Source: Mangifera indica
Lineage: Eukaryota; Streptophyta; Magnoliopsida; Sapindales; Anacardiaceae
Length of the DNA stretch: 64,000 bases
Direction of reading: 5' to 3'
Assembly: GCF_011075055.1 (NCBI RefSeq)
Contig: NC_058146.1
Span: 13,842,820 to 13,906,819 of the forward strand
This document shows positions 39,423-51,179 of this stretch, piece after piece; within the stretch, counting starts at the first letter, position 1, and each line of letters opens with the position of its first letter. The notes under the pieces are model-generated. The model was not told where the DNA came from and searched no databases. It was given only the letters and a program-made list of their open reading frames with translations. Both the position numbers and the translations under genes were made by a program.

Positions 39423-40612
39423 TAGATCAAATTGTTCAACAACCTTCAGATATTGTTGAACCACCAGTTGTACACTCTACTCCATAAGAGGATAGTGTTA
39501 CAATATTAAGAAAATCAACTAGAATGAAGAAATCAGTTATTTCTAGTGATTATATAGTGTATTTACAAGAAATTGACCATAATTTAGGAGCTGAAAATGA
39601 TCCTGTTACGTTTTCACAAGCAATAGATTGCAGTAAATCTATTTTGTGGTACAATGCTATGAAAGATGAGATGAAATCTATGAAGAGTAATGGAGTCTGG
39701 GATCTTGTTAAGTTACCTAACGGGGCAAAGGCCATTGGGTGTAAATGGGTCTATAAAACAAAGAAAGACTCATTAGGTAACATCGAGAGATATAAAACAA
39801 GACTCGTTGCTAAGGGTTTCACTCAAAAGGAGGGAATCGATTATACGAAGACTTTTTCTCTTGTATCTAAAAAAGATTCTTTCCGTATTATAATGGCATT
39901 AGTAGCCCATTTTGACTTGGAACTACATCAAATGGATGTGAAAACGGCATTTCTCAATGGAGATTTAGAGGAAAAGGTATATATGAAACAACCTGAAGGA
40001 TTCTCCTCTAGTGATGGTGAGCATTTGGTGTGCAAGCTTAGGAAGTCCATATATGGATTGAAACAAGCATCCCGTTAATGGTATTTGAAATTCCATGAGG
40101 TTATCTTTTTATTCGGTTTTGAAGAGAATATCATGGATCAATGTATATACCAGAAGGTCAGTGGGAGTAAAATTTGTTTCCTTGTTCTATACGTGGATGA
40201 TATATTACTTGCAACCAATGATAAAGGATTGTTTTATGAGGTGAAACAATTTCTCTCTAAAAACTTTGATATGAAAGATATGGGTGAGGCGTCTTATGTC
40301 ATTGGCATTAAGATTCATAGGAACAAACCTCAAGGCATACTAGGTCTATCTCAAGAAACCTATATCAACAAAGTTTTAGAGAGATTTCGGATGAAAGATT
40401 GTTCACCAAGTATAGTACCAATTGTGAAGGGTGATAAGTTTAATTTGAACCAATGCCCTAAAAATGAACTTGAAAAGGAACAAATGCATAACATTCCCTA
40501 TGCTTCAGTTGTTGGAAGCCTTATGTATGCTCAGGTTTACACAAGACCTGACATTGCATTTACTATTGGGATATTAGGAAGATATCAGAGTAACCCCGGT
40601 ATAAACCACTAG
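39423..40612 (+). pseudogene. copia-4 reverse transcriptase
   Basis: RT from about 39640: VWDLVKLPNGAKAIGCKWVY, MDVKTAFLNGDLEEKVYMKQ, SIYGLKQASR followed by TAA at 40076, then the intact catalytic box YVDD (40192-40203) and VGSLMYAQVYTRPDIAF. A TAA at 39486-39488 and a TAG at 40610-40612 stand where related elements have Gln and Trp, so each stop can be explained by one C-to-T or G-to-A change. Confidence 0.93.
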
Positions 40613-41176
40613 AGAGCTGCAAAGAAAGTGATGCGGTACCTTCAAGGGACCAAAGAATACATGCTTATATATAAATAGACTGATAATTTAGAGGTAGTTG
40701 GTTACTCCGATTCGGATTTTGCTGGCTGTATTGATTCAAGAAAATCAACATCTGGATATATTTTCTTGTTTACCGGCAGAGCCATATCTTGGAGGAGTGC
40801 CAAGTAGTCATTGATTGTTACATCTACCATAGAGGCTGAGTTCGTTTCTTGTTTTGAGGCTACATCACATGGTGTATGGTTGAAGAGTTTCATATCTAGG
40901 CTTGGGATTGTGGATTCTATTTCTAAGCCAATAAAAATTTATTGTGACAATTCAGTTGCTGTTTTCTTAGCTAAAAATAATAAAAGTAGTAGTCGAAGTA
41001 AACATATCGACATTAAGTATTTAGCTATTAAGGAACGTGTAAAAGAAAATAAAGTGGTCATTGAACACGTTAGCACTGAATTGATGATTGTCGATCCTTT
41101 GACAAAAGGCATGCCACCAAAAAGTTTTAAGGATCATGTAAAGCGAATGAGAGTTGGTCTCATGTCACAATTGTGA
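40613..41176 (+). pseudogene. copia-4 RNase H
   Basis: KKVMRYLQGTKEYMLIY, then a stop, GYSDSDFAGCIDSRKSTSGY, a TAG at 40807 where Gln is usual, STIEAEFVSC, IYCDNSVAVFLAKN and SRSKHIDIKYL, all standard copia RNase H blocks. Ends RMRVGLMSQL with a TGA at 41174-41176. Confidence 0.92.
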
Positions 41177-41467
41177 TGGGAGTGAGTTTCATCATGTGAT
41201 TTGATGTATATACATTTTCTATAATAAAATTATTCAGTTTTTCAACTGATTAAGTTTTCTCATTTTATGTGCACATTTTGGTTGAGAAAATAATCAAATT
41301 TGGACCCAGAATAAACATAAGGTTTATTCATTAAGTTATAGAGGAATGAATACATCGTGATACATGGAAGATAATACTCGTTCTTAGAGGACTTATCACC
41401 ATGATTCGTGTATTTTATTTATTTACTTTTGTATGTGGATTGATGGGTTACAGACCAAGTGAGAGAA

Positions 41468-41866
41468 TGTCAGTTTTTTCTTCTTACTGGTAACTGCTTC
41501 ATGCAGTTACTAAGCAGTTACCACTTCATGGTTTAATGGTCTGTAACTCTCATGCATTATGGTTTGTAACTCACATGCCATAACTCCACACTTTGCGTTG
41601 CATTCTTGATGGTAGAATGCTTTTTAAGGCTATAAATAGGGTCCCTGAGTGAGCTTTTTCTACACTTAAAAACATACACCATTATATGAGAAAAGAGATC
41701 ATCTAGAAGACGAAACTTGCAAGCAATTTTCAGAGGATTATACTGCATCAAATCGTCAAGCAATGGCTGGAGGTTAGTGTTTAATATTCCGCATATTAAT
41801 TTTGATTTCTATTTTGCATACTCAGTATATATATGCTTAGATAGAGACCATATACATGTTCTAACA
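41468..41866 (+). repeat. 3' LTR of copia-4
   Basis: Partner of 35411-35812. Its TATAAATAGG lies ~240 bp upstream of TPS2 exon 6b, so it could drive read-out transcription of the gene's last exons; that is inference. Confidence 0.96.
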
Positions 41867-42382
41867 TTCCGACTTCAAGATGATTTGGGAACTGCAACGG
41901 TATACATATAAAATATCATTATCCTTGAACATTGCTTTGAATTATTCTATTTCTAAGATTTAATCGTGATTATTTCTTTAAATAATTTATATTAGGATGA
42001 GTTAAAAAGAGGGGATGTTCTTAAAGCAGTCCAATGTTACATGAATGAAACTGGGTGCTCCGAGGAAGTTGGACGTGAACATATTCAACAGCTGACGAGG
42101 CAATGGTGGAAGAAGTTAAATTTGCTCAGAACTTCTAAAGATTCTCCTTTGCCCAAAAATATTACAGACATGATATTAAATCTCCTGAGAACATCTCATT
42201 TAGTGTATCTACGTGGAGAAGATGGACATGGTGTTGAAGGCCAAGAGATTATGAATGTCATGACATCACTGTTTCTTCAGTCCATTCCTTAATTTGTAAG
42301 GCCAAAACATTAATATTGTTTCTGGTTTACATATCTCAAAGGTCTCCTATATATGTCAATGGTCATTTTGAAGAATATTTTT

Positions 42383-42384
<2 letters not shown>

Positions 42385-42422
<38 letters not shown>

Positions 42423-42437
42423 ATTATTATTATTATT
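42385..42437. repeat. (AT)n followed by (TTA)n microsatellite
   Basis: A run of AT dinucleotides passes directly into TTA trinucleotides. It lies ~95 bp after the TPS2 stop codon, in sequence otherwise matching the TPS1 3' flank. Confidence 0.9.
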
Positions 42438-42539
42438 TTTGCTAACTATTTCTTCCATATTAGACACTAAACAAGTGAAACCTTAAGTTTAATAACTAGT
42501 TGCACAGCCTAACTCAAGAGTTCATAGTGGACACTTCTT

Positions 42540-43803
42540 TTTTTGCCCTTTTTGAAATACAATTGGAATTTTAGTTATTGACAAAGGGAATTGAAAGAAA
42601 CTTTTGACTAACGTGATGAGTGATCTCTTTGAATTTATTTGACTTAAGTACATAAAATAAAGGCCAAAGGTTTGATGAAACGACAAAATGCCACCACTTA
42701 AGTTTAATAAACCCAAAATGCCACCCATAAGCCAACTCTATTAACAAATTCTGTTAGTCAAAGGTTGAAATGATAATTTTGCCCTTTCCCAAATAAAATG
42801 TCAAAATTATCCTTAAATAAAAATTATAAATTGTGCATTCTTTTATTTTAATTAATAAAATTACCCAATTACCCCTTATTGTACAATAACTAAATAATTG
42901 CTCCCAAATCTGTAAGACTAAATGCGATTCTATCATTTGACTAAAATTGAATTTTATGCTTTATAAATTTGTGAATTTTCATTGATTTCTGTATTGTTGG
43001 ATTTGCAAAATTTGATTAACTTTGTAATTTTGCAATTTCAATACATATTTCTGTTTGATGGAATGCATGTAATCTATTATACAATTTGAAGTTGGAATTC
43101 ATGGAGAATCATTACACAAAATGCATGAAGACTTTCAATTGGAAAGTGCATGCAAATGTTTATTACAAATTGATAGAAAAGTACACAACAAAAGTGAAAT
43201 TATGACTTGGAAAGAATCAAATATGTGATTCAAACAAATTCTACTGTGAAATGTAAAAATTCCAGTAGATTTGGGATTCAATATAATTGAACATGCATTC
43301 ATTGACTGGAAACATACATATAGCAAATGGGTTATGAGATTAATTAATTCTAGTAAATCTCAATCAAATTCCATTCATGCAACCAACTGAAACACAAATG
43401 AAAACCAAGAATTCAAGTAAATATGGATATCTATCAAATTACAGAAGCAAAATTGAATAAAAACAATACATGCAGCAAATGAATTCTGTCTAGGTCTTTA
43501 ATCCATTCTAGCAAATTTCAAGTGCAATCCATGCATAGACAATGAAATTATGCAAACTAAAAACCTACAATGAAACAAACATGAAATCTAAGAATTCCAG
43601 TAAACTACAGACTTAAAACAGTCAATGAAATCATGCAGAGTTAGAACAAATGATGCAAAAATCAAATTATGCAGACTTAAACTACAAAAAATAAACAAAC
43701 TCCAACAGTAAAATTTAGCAAGGACATCTAGACTCCAACATAAATCATGCATGAATGAACACAAACCTATGACAACATGCAAGCAACATTACAAATGCAA
43801 ACA
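42540..43803. other. Non-coding, possibly MULE interior, left of copia-3
   Basis: No unit 1 counterpart. Around 43230-43700 a degenerate motif near ATTCCAGTAAA recurs about six times at irregular spacing. No coding region is recognisable. Probably one piece with 48674-50300, where a MULE transposase relic lies, split by copia-3. Confidence 0.35.
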
Positions 43804-43808
43804 GTTTG

Positions 43809-44071
43809 TGTTGAAGATATTATTCAAAATCTGTTGCAAGAAAATACTACAAAAATCTCTCAAATTAGTTAAGTTGTTAGTTGATAAATAGGAGTCAAAA
43901 TAACTAACAACTAGTTACTTAATTTTCTGCATTTTAGCCTATAAATAGGCATTGTTATTTGTCTTTAAGGGTGTGTTTTAAAATAACAACTCTCTACTTC
44001 TGCAAATTTTCAGAATCTTTCTTGTTTTTTCCTCAATTATAATTACAACAGTTTTCCTTTTAAAACAAACA
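43809..44071 (+). repeat. 5' LTR of copia-3
   Basis: Starts TGTTGAAG, contains CTATAAATAGG (about 43940) as a likely TATA box, and ends CAAACA just before the PBS. Confidence 0.93.
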
Positions 44072-44104
44072 TTTGGTATTAGAGCCAACTTTGGGTGGTT
44101 TTTC

Positions 44105-44938
44105 ATGGCAAACCACGATAGTGCGATGAATATAGCCCAACCTTCCATACCAATTTTTAAAGGAGACAATTATAAGTTCTGGAGCATCAAAATGAAAACA
44201 TTGTTTAAGTCACAAGAGTTGTGGGACTTGATGGAACATGGCTATAATGAGCAAGATGAGGATAGTAGGCTGAGGGAAAACAAGAAGAAAGATTCGAAGG
44301 CCCTATTCTTTATACAACAAGTTGTCCACGACTCAATTTTCTCAAAAATTATAGGAGCCTCAATAGTAAATGAGGCATGGACAACTTTGCAGCGAGCATT
44401 TCATGGCTTATCCACAGTGGTCTGCAGGCACTTCATCGTGAATTTGAAAATCTGCACATGAAGAATGGTGAATCAGCGCAGGAATTCTGGTCAAGAGTAG
44501 AAGCAATTGTCAATCAGATGAGGTCTAATGAAGATAACATCTTGGAAAAGACTGTTGTAAGTAAAGTACTAAGAAATTTAACTCCAAAATTTGACCATGT
44601 GGTTGCAACCATTGAGGAGTCCAAGAACTTATCCATTTATTCACTTGATGAGTTAATGGGATCATTGCAATCTCATGAAGCAAGAATTAACAGAATAAAA
44701 GAAAAGGTTAAGGAAAAGGCATTCCAAGTGAAAGGAGAGAGTTCAAAGGAGCATGAAAAAGCTGCAGGTCGTGGAAGAGGCAGAATAGGATTTTGAGGAA
44801 GAAATTACAACCGAAGCAGAAAAGACAACAAAGGATTTGAGTAGAGATCTAGCAATAACAACAGGAGCAACATCCAATGTCATCATTGCAAGAAATATGA
44901 GCATGTGAAAGCTGATTACTGGCTCAAAGATAAATAAG
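44105..44938 (+). pseudogene. copia-3 gag
   Basis: Starts MANHDSAMNIAQPSIPIFKG with the conserved FKGDNYKFWSIKMKTLF block, shifts frame near 44410, and continues FENLHMKNGESAQEFWSRV to LQSHEARINR. The zinc knuckle near 44875 reads CHHCKKYEHVKADY: the fourth ligand Cys is Tyr and the usual Gly is Glu. Confidence 0.9.
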
Positions 44939-44973
44939 AAAATTTTGCAAAAGAGATTGATAAAGAGAGCAAG

Positions 44974-46258
44974 TTGTTCATGGCACATTCTAACACAGTT
45001 GACACACAAGGTAAAGTGTGGTTTATCGATAGTGGGTGCTCCAATCACATGACTAGTAGAAAGACAATCTTTAAAGAGCTTGAAGAGTTCGACACGACTC
45101 AAAAGAAAATTGTTAAATTGGGAGATGATCAAGAAATGCAAGTGGAAGGAAAAGGAACAATAGCTATCAAAACTAGCCAAGGTAAAACTAAACTCTTACA
45201 TGATGTTCAATTTCTTCCTAAGTTAGCACATAATTTGCTGAGTGTTGGACAACTCTTGGCTAGAGGATATTTAGTTATGTTTGATGATGGAGCATGTGTC
45301 ATTAAGTATAAACAATCTAGACAAACAATTGTTAATGTTCTAATGACCAAAACCAAAATGTTCTCACTTGACATTTCTGCTATGGACAATTTTGCTTTGG
45401 CACCTTCAATATGGACACCTGAATGCAAAAGGATTACAACTATTGGAAAGAAAAGGTATGGTTTATGGATTACCAAAAATTCAAACTTTTGATTTATGTG
45501 AATGTTGCATTTATGGCATGCAAACCAAAAAATCATTTCCTACTCGAAAAGCTTGGAGAGCCTCAACATATCTTGAATTAGTTCATGCAGACTTATGCGA
45601 CCCTATGAATACTGAGTCTCTTAGAGGAAGTTATTATTTTCTTTTATTTACAGATGATTTCAGTAGAATGAGTTGGATATATTTTCTGAAATCCAAGTCA
45701 GAAATATTCCAGAATTTCAGAAAATTCAAAGCATTGGTAGAGAAGCAAAGTGGTTCAAGCATTAAGGTACTTTGCACAAACATAGGCAATGAATTTCTAT
45801 CAAAGGAGTTTAATCATTTCTATGAGAAGAAGGAATTCAAAGGGAGCTGACTGCACCATATACTCCAGAATAGAACGAAGTAGTGGAACGTAAAAACAGA
45901 GTTGTGGTGGAAATGACAAGAAGTCTCTTGAAAGGGAAAGGTCTTCCAAACCAATATTGGGGAAAAGTCGTAACATCAACGATGTACTTGTTAAATCTCT
46001 CCCTTACCAAAGCTGTCCAGAATGTCACTCCATATGAAGCATGGAGAGGAATCAAACCAACTAAGTCATTTGAAAATTTTTGGTTGTATTGCTTACGTTT
46101 TAATTAATGCTCAAAATCACCAAAAAATAGATGAGAAATTTATTAAATGTGTTTTTGTTAGTTATTGTATTGAGCCCAAAGCATATAAATTATATAATCC
46201 TATGACTGATAAGATAATTGTCAGTAGAAATGTAATATTTAATGAGGCAGCAAGCTAG
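44974..46258 (+). pseudogene. copia-3 protease and integrase
   Basis: Protease VWFIDSGCSNHMTS (45019-45060) keeps DSG. LAHNLLSVGQLLARGY precedes the pre-integrase region, which shifts frame near 45400 (LQYGHLNAKGLQLL). The integrase has LVHADLCDPM, FTDDFSRMSW and a second-Asp block changed to TNIGNEF, then VERKNRVVVEM after a stop near 45875. The Asp-to-Asn change in this block would inactivate the enzyme. It ends near LKIFGCIAYVLIN. Confidence 0.9.
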
Positions 46259-46539
46259 AACTAGAGTAGCAACAATGGCAACAAGGAAGATCAGTCTCAA
46301 ATTCCATTGACAGAGGAAACAAATTTAGCTGTAACTCCAACAAGTTCACCAACTTCAACTCCAATTCAATGCAGTCTAGCAATTACACCAAATGCAAACT
46401 CTAACAACAGCAGTTCAAGTGAATCCTCCAAAGAGACCCATCAATGAAAGTCAAATCACTAAGGGAGATTTATGAATTGAAGGAGTTTGCACTAATAGTT
46501 CCAAATCCTACAACTTATGAAGAGGTAGCAGAAAAAGAG

Positions 46540-47690
46540 GAGTGAAGACAAGCAATGAAAGAAGAGCTCATGTCCATCGAAAAGAACTCAACTTGGGAGC
46601 TACCAGACTTGCCAAATGGGAAGAAACCAATTGGTGTTAAGTGGATATTCAAGACGAAATTTCAAGTAGATGGTAGTATTCAAAAGTACAAGGCTCGACT
46701 GGTTGTGAAAGAGTATTGTAAACAACAAAGGATCAACTATGAGGAGACATTTTCACTTGTGGCTCAATTCAAAACAGTAAGATTGCTCTTATCGTTGGTA
46801 GCTCAACTCAACTAGAAGATGTATCAATTCAATATGAAATCAACATTCTAAATGGTGAGCTCGAAGAAGAAGTCTATGTCTCACCACCAGAAGGCTTTGT
46901 GATTAATGGGAAAGAAGAAAAGGTGTACAAGTTGAGAAAGACTTTTTATGGCTTAAAGTAAGCCCCATGAGCATGGTATGGTAAGATTTATACATATTTA
47001 CAACAAAATAGCTTTGTAAGAAGTGCAAATAAGCCTACCCTTTATTTAAAAAAACAAGGTAAAGTTGATTTCTTAATAGTCTGCTTATATGTAAATGATA
47101 TAATCTACATAGAATCAAATTCAGCACTTGTAGAGAAATTCAAATCCAACATGATGGGCACTTTTGAAATGATAGACCTAGGGTTACTGCACTATTTTCT
47201 TGGATCGGAGATATTCCAAGATGAAGATGGGGTGTTTATTTTCCAAAAGAAGCATGCAACAGATTTATTAAAGAAGTTCAACATGTCAAATTGCAAGATG
47301 GTGGCTACTCCAATGAACAAGAATAAAAAATTGAAGCAGGAAAATGGAGTAAAAATAACAAATCAGAGGCAATTCAGAAGTTTAGTTGGTGGATTGATAT
47401 ATTTAACACACACAAGACCAGACATTTCATTTTCAGTTGGTATTGTGTCAAGATTCATGAGCAATCCATCAAAGCAACATTATGGAGCAACAAAAAGAAT
47501 CTTAAGGTGCATTGCAAGAACATTGAATTATGGAATCTGGTACACTCATGTAACAAATTTTAAATTAGTTGGCTTTACAAATAGTGATTGGGCAACCTTA
47601 TCAGATGATAAAAGAAACACTTTCAAAAATGTGTTTGGACTTGGTTTAGGTGCAATCACATGGTGCTCTAAGAAACAATAGATAACAACC
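46540..47690 (+). pseudogene. copia-3 reverse transcriptase
   Basis: MKEELMSIEKNSTWELPDLP and KARLVVKEYCKQQRINYEET open the domain. Stops occur after VAQLN and in YGLK-APXAW. The catalytic box reads YVND (47090-47101), Asp to Asn at the first metal-binding Asp. VGGLIYLTHTRPDISFSVG ends RT and RNase H begins at LRCIARTLNYGIWY. Confidence 0.9.
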
Positions 47691-48305
47691 TTATCAACAA
47701 CAGAGGCAAAGTATGTTGCTACCACTACAGCAGCATGTCAATGTATTTGGCTTAGAAGAATGTTGTGTGATTTACAGCAAAAACAAGAAAAGGGAACTGA
47801 ACTTTATTGTGATAATAAATCAGCAATTGCAATGGTAAAGAATCCAACCTTTCATAGCAACATAAAGCACACTAAGCTGAGATTTCATTTCATTCGGGAA
47901 TTGGTTGCCAAAGAAGAAATAATCATGAAGTTCTATCACATTGATAGTGATTGGGCAACTCATCAGATGATAAAAGAAACACTTTCAAAAATGTGTTTGG
48001 ACTTGGTTTAGGTGCAATCACATGGTGCTTTAAGAAACAATAGATAGCAACCTTATCAACAGCAGAGGCAAAGTATGTTACTACCACTACAGCAGCATGT
48101 CAATGTATTTGGCTTAGAAGAATGTTGTGTGATTTACAGCAAAAGCAAGAAAAGGGAACTGAACTTTATTGTGATAATAAATCAGCAATTGCAATGGTAA
48201 AGAATCTAGCCTTTCATAGCAACATAAAGCACATTGAGCTGAGATTTCATTTCATTCGGGAATTGGTTGCCAAAGGAGAAATAACCATGAAGTTCTATCA
48301 CATTG
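47581..48305 (+). repeat. 363-bp tandem duplication inside copia-3 RNase H
   Basis: 47581-47943 is repeated at 47944-48305 with about 10 differences. Both copies read LYCDNKSAIAMVKN and HFIRELVAK. The join falls at ATAGTGATTGG / TTGATAGTGATTGG, so short homology may have mediated it. The copies differ less (~3%) than the LTRs (~9%), so the duplication is probably younger than the insertion. Confidence 0.92.
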
Positions 48306-48405
48306 ATGTCTAACTTGCAGATATCTTCACCAAAGCCTTGTCAAGTCAAAGTTATGTTTTTCTTATATCATTGCTTGGAGAATGTGATTTTGAACTAAGG
48401 GAGAG

Positions 48406-48668
48406 TGTTGGAGATATGATTCAAAATCTGTTATAGGAAAATACTACAAAAATCTCTCAAATTAGTTAAGTTGTTAACTGATAAATATGAGTCAAAATAA
48501 AAAACAGCTAGTTGCTTAATTTTCTACATTTTAGCCTATAAATATGCATTGTTATTTGTCTTTAAGGGTGTGTTTTAAAATAACAAGTCTTTACTTCTGC
48601 AAATTTTTAGAATTTTTTTTGTTTTTTCCTCAATTATAATTACAACAGTTTTTCTCTTAAAACTAATA
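48406..48668 (+). repeat. 3' LTR of copia-3
   Basis: Partner of 43809-44071, directly after the purine tract. Confidence 0.93.
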
Positions 48669-49353
48669 GTTTAATATAATAAATAAAGTACATCAAAAAC
48701 CAAGAAAATCTTTTATTGCAAAAGATCAAAGACCATAAAGGCTGAAATTGGTTTATATTGAATTGAAGCTACAAATGTTTAAAATAAGATTGTTATAGAT
48801 AAAAAAAAACTAGCATACTCCATTAAAATAACAACTTAGCAACACTGAAAAAATATACAAAAAGTATACAATCATGCAATCATACAAGCAATGCTGATAT
48901 TCAGTTCATTAGGCCAATTTTCTACTTGCAATATACTTACTCCACTCATCAACTGCCTTGTACATAAATAGACATCAAATAATTATTGGATTTGGATACC
49001 AATGAAGAAAGAAATGTAAATTTCAACCGACTGGTAGTACATTTCAAAATCATAAACATTAGAAAAAGGAAAAAAAAAAGGATGAAGATGTCTTATGCTA
49101 TAAAAATACCTGGTTTATTTACTTTTGCAGCTAAAGGTTGTCAGGAAGAAGAAGATTGTGCATACTGTGACCTTGCAGAATTAGTTGTCATGGTGTGAAT
49201 TCTCCTTCTCTGTTTACAAAAAAAATAGAGAATTATTTAGGGAAAAAATAAATCACATGATCTATTCAATGAAAAAATCAGTTTGAGCATTACCTTTTCT
49301 CTTCCTCTATTAGCATTTTCTGGAATTTTTTTGCACAATCTCTTGTGTCCTAT

Positions 49354-50074
49354 TTAATGGCATGCACTGCATTGTACTATAGACATGTATTTGGTCTTTC
49401 TCTCCTCACCAAGGCCTCTCCTCTTTGTTTGTCTTAGCCCGCTAGTTTTAGGGTGTCTAGATGGTAGATCCAACTTGTCTTTAGTGCTCTTTTTCCAGTT
49501 CCTCCTAACTAGAACATGATGTATCATTTCAACATATGTTTTCACATATGCTGGAATCCTTAGTCTCTCATCCACAAAGTCTTCAAAAGAGCAATAATTC
49601 ATATGAAGAATGAAGCACACTGCATGCTAATGTGCGACTCCAAAAAGTTGCCACATCCCACAATCACATTCTTTTTTTTGTAGATCCAATGTGTAACTTT
49701 TGCTTGGTACAACATTCATGTCAATCACTTCAAACTCCAGTAAACCAGCATGCAAAATATTCACATTTCTTGCAGACTTAATATTTTTGTTCAACTTTTG
49801 ATAAACCAAGGGAGGCAGCGAGGTTGCCCACTCATTTCCAACCTTTAATGTACTTTATAGTCTCATCATTATCCTCCTCATAGCCAACTTAATGAACAAA
49901 TAAACAAATATTCCTAAGGATTAAGTCTACTAACATTATTAAATATTGAAACCTGGTGAGAATATTTGTAAATTGCTTATTTGTAGTACAATACTTTAAA
50001 ACTTTAAAGTGACCAAATCGTTTGACACAAGATCTCAAATGATGTGAACACAAATGTTTATGTGTTTTGTTCAT
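49354..50074 (-). pseudogene. Mutator-like (MULE) transposase C-terminal relic with SWIM zinc finger
   Basis: On the minus strand, GNEWATSLPPLVYQKLNKN (about 49845-49790) is followed by YTLDLQKKECDCGMWQLFGV, then AH (49690-49627), which is the SWIM-type CxCxnCxH zinc finger of plant MULE transposases with its C-terminal Cys position disrupted. After a break come FVDERLRIPAYVKTY and a basic stretch KTKRRGLGEERKTKYMS ending QCSACH, the start of the usual CCHC knuckle after the transposase. An upstream part (50074-49889) reads HHLRSCVKRFG, resembling the RHLxxNFxKxFx block. Several stops; terminal inverted repeats not found. Confidence 0.7.
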
Positions 50075-50239
50075 CCATGATAAACTAGATTCTTGGTCAT
50101 TGTAATTGTTACTCCATTCTCCTCTTGATTAAGGTTTGCAAACATTCTTCTCAACCAATTTGCTTAACATGTTGACGAAGTTGTCACTAAGAAGATTAAC
50201 TAATGTTTTGGTCAAATATATACATATTTCCTTTTGTCT

Positions 50240-51140
50240 TTTTTTTTGGGGGGGTTGGAGCCCAATAATGTTATTTAAGATTCATAGATTATGATATGTT
50301 CTTTTTGTTTAAAGAAAAAGATTTTGATACTAAAGAAATTTTTTAAATAAAAAAGAGTAATTTTATTTTTATTTATACACCACATGTCACTTGAGTCTTA
50401 TGGGAGCACCCATATATTATGAGATAAGGAATACAAGATTGGTTGCGGCAACATAACACACATAGTTTGTGCTACACGTACAACCTTATACCAACTAAAA
50501 CCTTATGAAAACTCAGGATTATGAAGTGAAAATATTACTAATTGCATAATTTCTACATGTATTTCCCCAATTTTGGAATGAGAGAAATGCTCTACTAATC
50601 TCTAAAGAAATTTCTTGGAGCAACTATTTTTTTTTTGTTTATAAATAACCTTTATTTGAGTTAGATTGTCTTTTTTAGAGTAAACTGATTATACAAAAAA
50701 TTCTAAATTTAAGGATTTATCTCATAACTATTATACTAAATAAGTTAAAAATTTAATTTTGATATATTACTAACAAGTTTTGAATTCATCTTCTCTTTGT
50801 TTCTTAGGAATCCCACTTTTGATGCTCAAGCTACCATTTATAATGACCTAATTTTAACTTTGTTGAACCAAATTTTAAAGTTTAAGTGGCATTGTTAAAT
50901 AAAGATTTAACTTTTTCAAAATATTTTTGTGAGAGAATAGATTCAACAAATCCTTCAATTAAAGGATAATAATAATCTAAATTTAATTTTTATATAAAGA
51001 AAAACAATAATATCATAAATTTAAATTTTTAATTTTTCAACAATAATTTCAAATTACTTAAATAAGAAAAAATAAAAAAGTAAAATTGTGAAAAAATGCA
51101 ATGGCTAGAAAGCCCTTTCTTAAACTATTTTATTTGGTGT
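50240..51140. other. Non-coding; right half shared with unit 1
   Basis: 50840-51135 matches 8570-8885. No gene is visible. Just left, at 50244-50257, a T run abuts seven G residues. Confidence 0.45.
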
Positions 51141-51179
51141 CCTTTTGGTTCTTAAAATACTATTTTCTTTTCTGATTCG

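Larger units (their letters stand above)
35411..41866 (+). mobile_element. Ty1/copia element inserted in TPS2 exon 6 (copia-4)
   Basis: LTRs of 402 and 399 bp, ends TGTCAG...TAACA, flanked by a perfect TTCCG duplication (35406-35410 and 41867-41871); removing one copy restores the exon length seen in TPS1. The primer-binding site TGGTATCAGAGC (35815-35826) is the exact complement expected for initiator Met-tRNA. The purine tract AAGTGAGAGAA (41457-41467) precedes the 3' LTR. LTRs differ at about 13 positions plus two short indels, ~3%, making it the youngest element here. An unusually long leader (~1.27 kb) separates PBS and gag. Coding frames are broken by one frameshift and several stops. 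Confidence 0.97.
43809..48668 (+). mobile_element. Complete but decayed Ty1/copia element, plus strand (copia-3)
   Basis: 263-bp LTRs (43809-44071, 48406-48668) with flanks GTTTG (43804-43808) and GTTTA (48669-48673). The primer-binding site TGGTATTAGAGC (44074-44085) has one change, and the purine tract AAGGGAGAG is at 48397-48405. Gag starts only ~30 bp after the LTR. The LTRs differ at ~23 positions (about 9%). An internal 363-bp tandem duplication affects RNase H. Frames are broken throughout. Confidence 0.95.
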
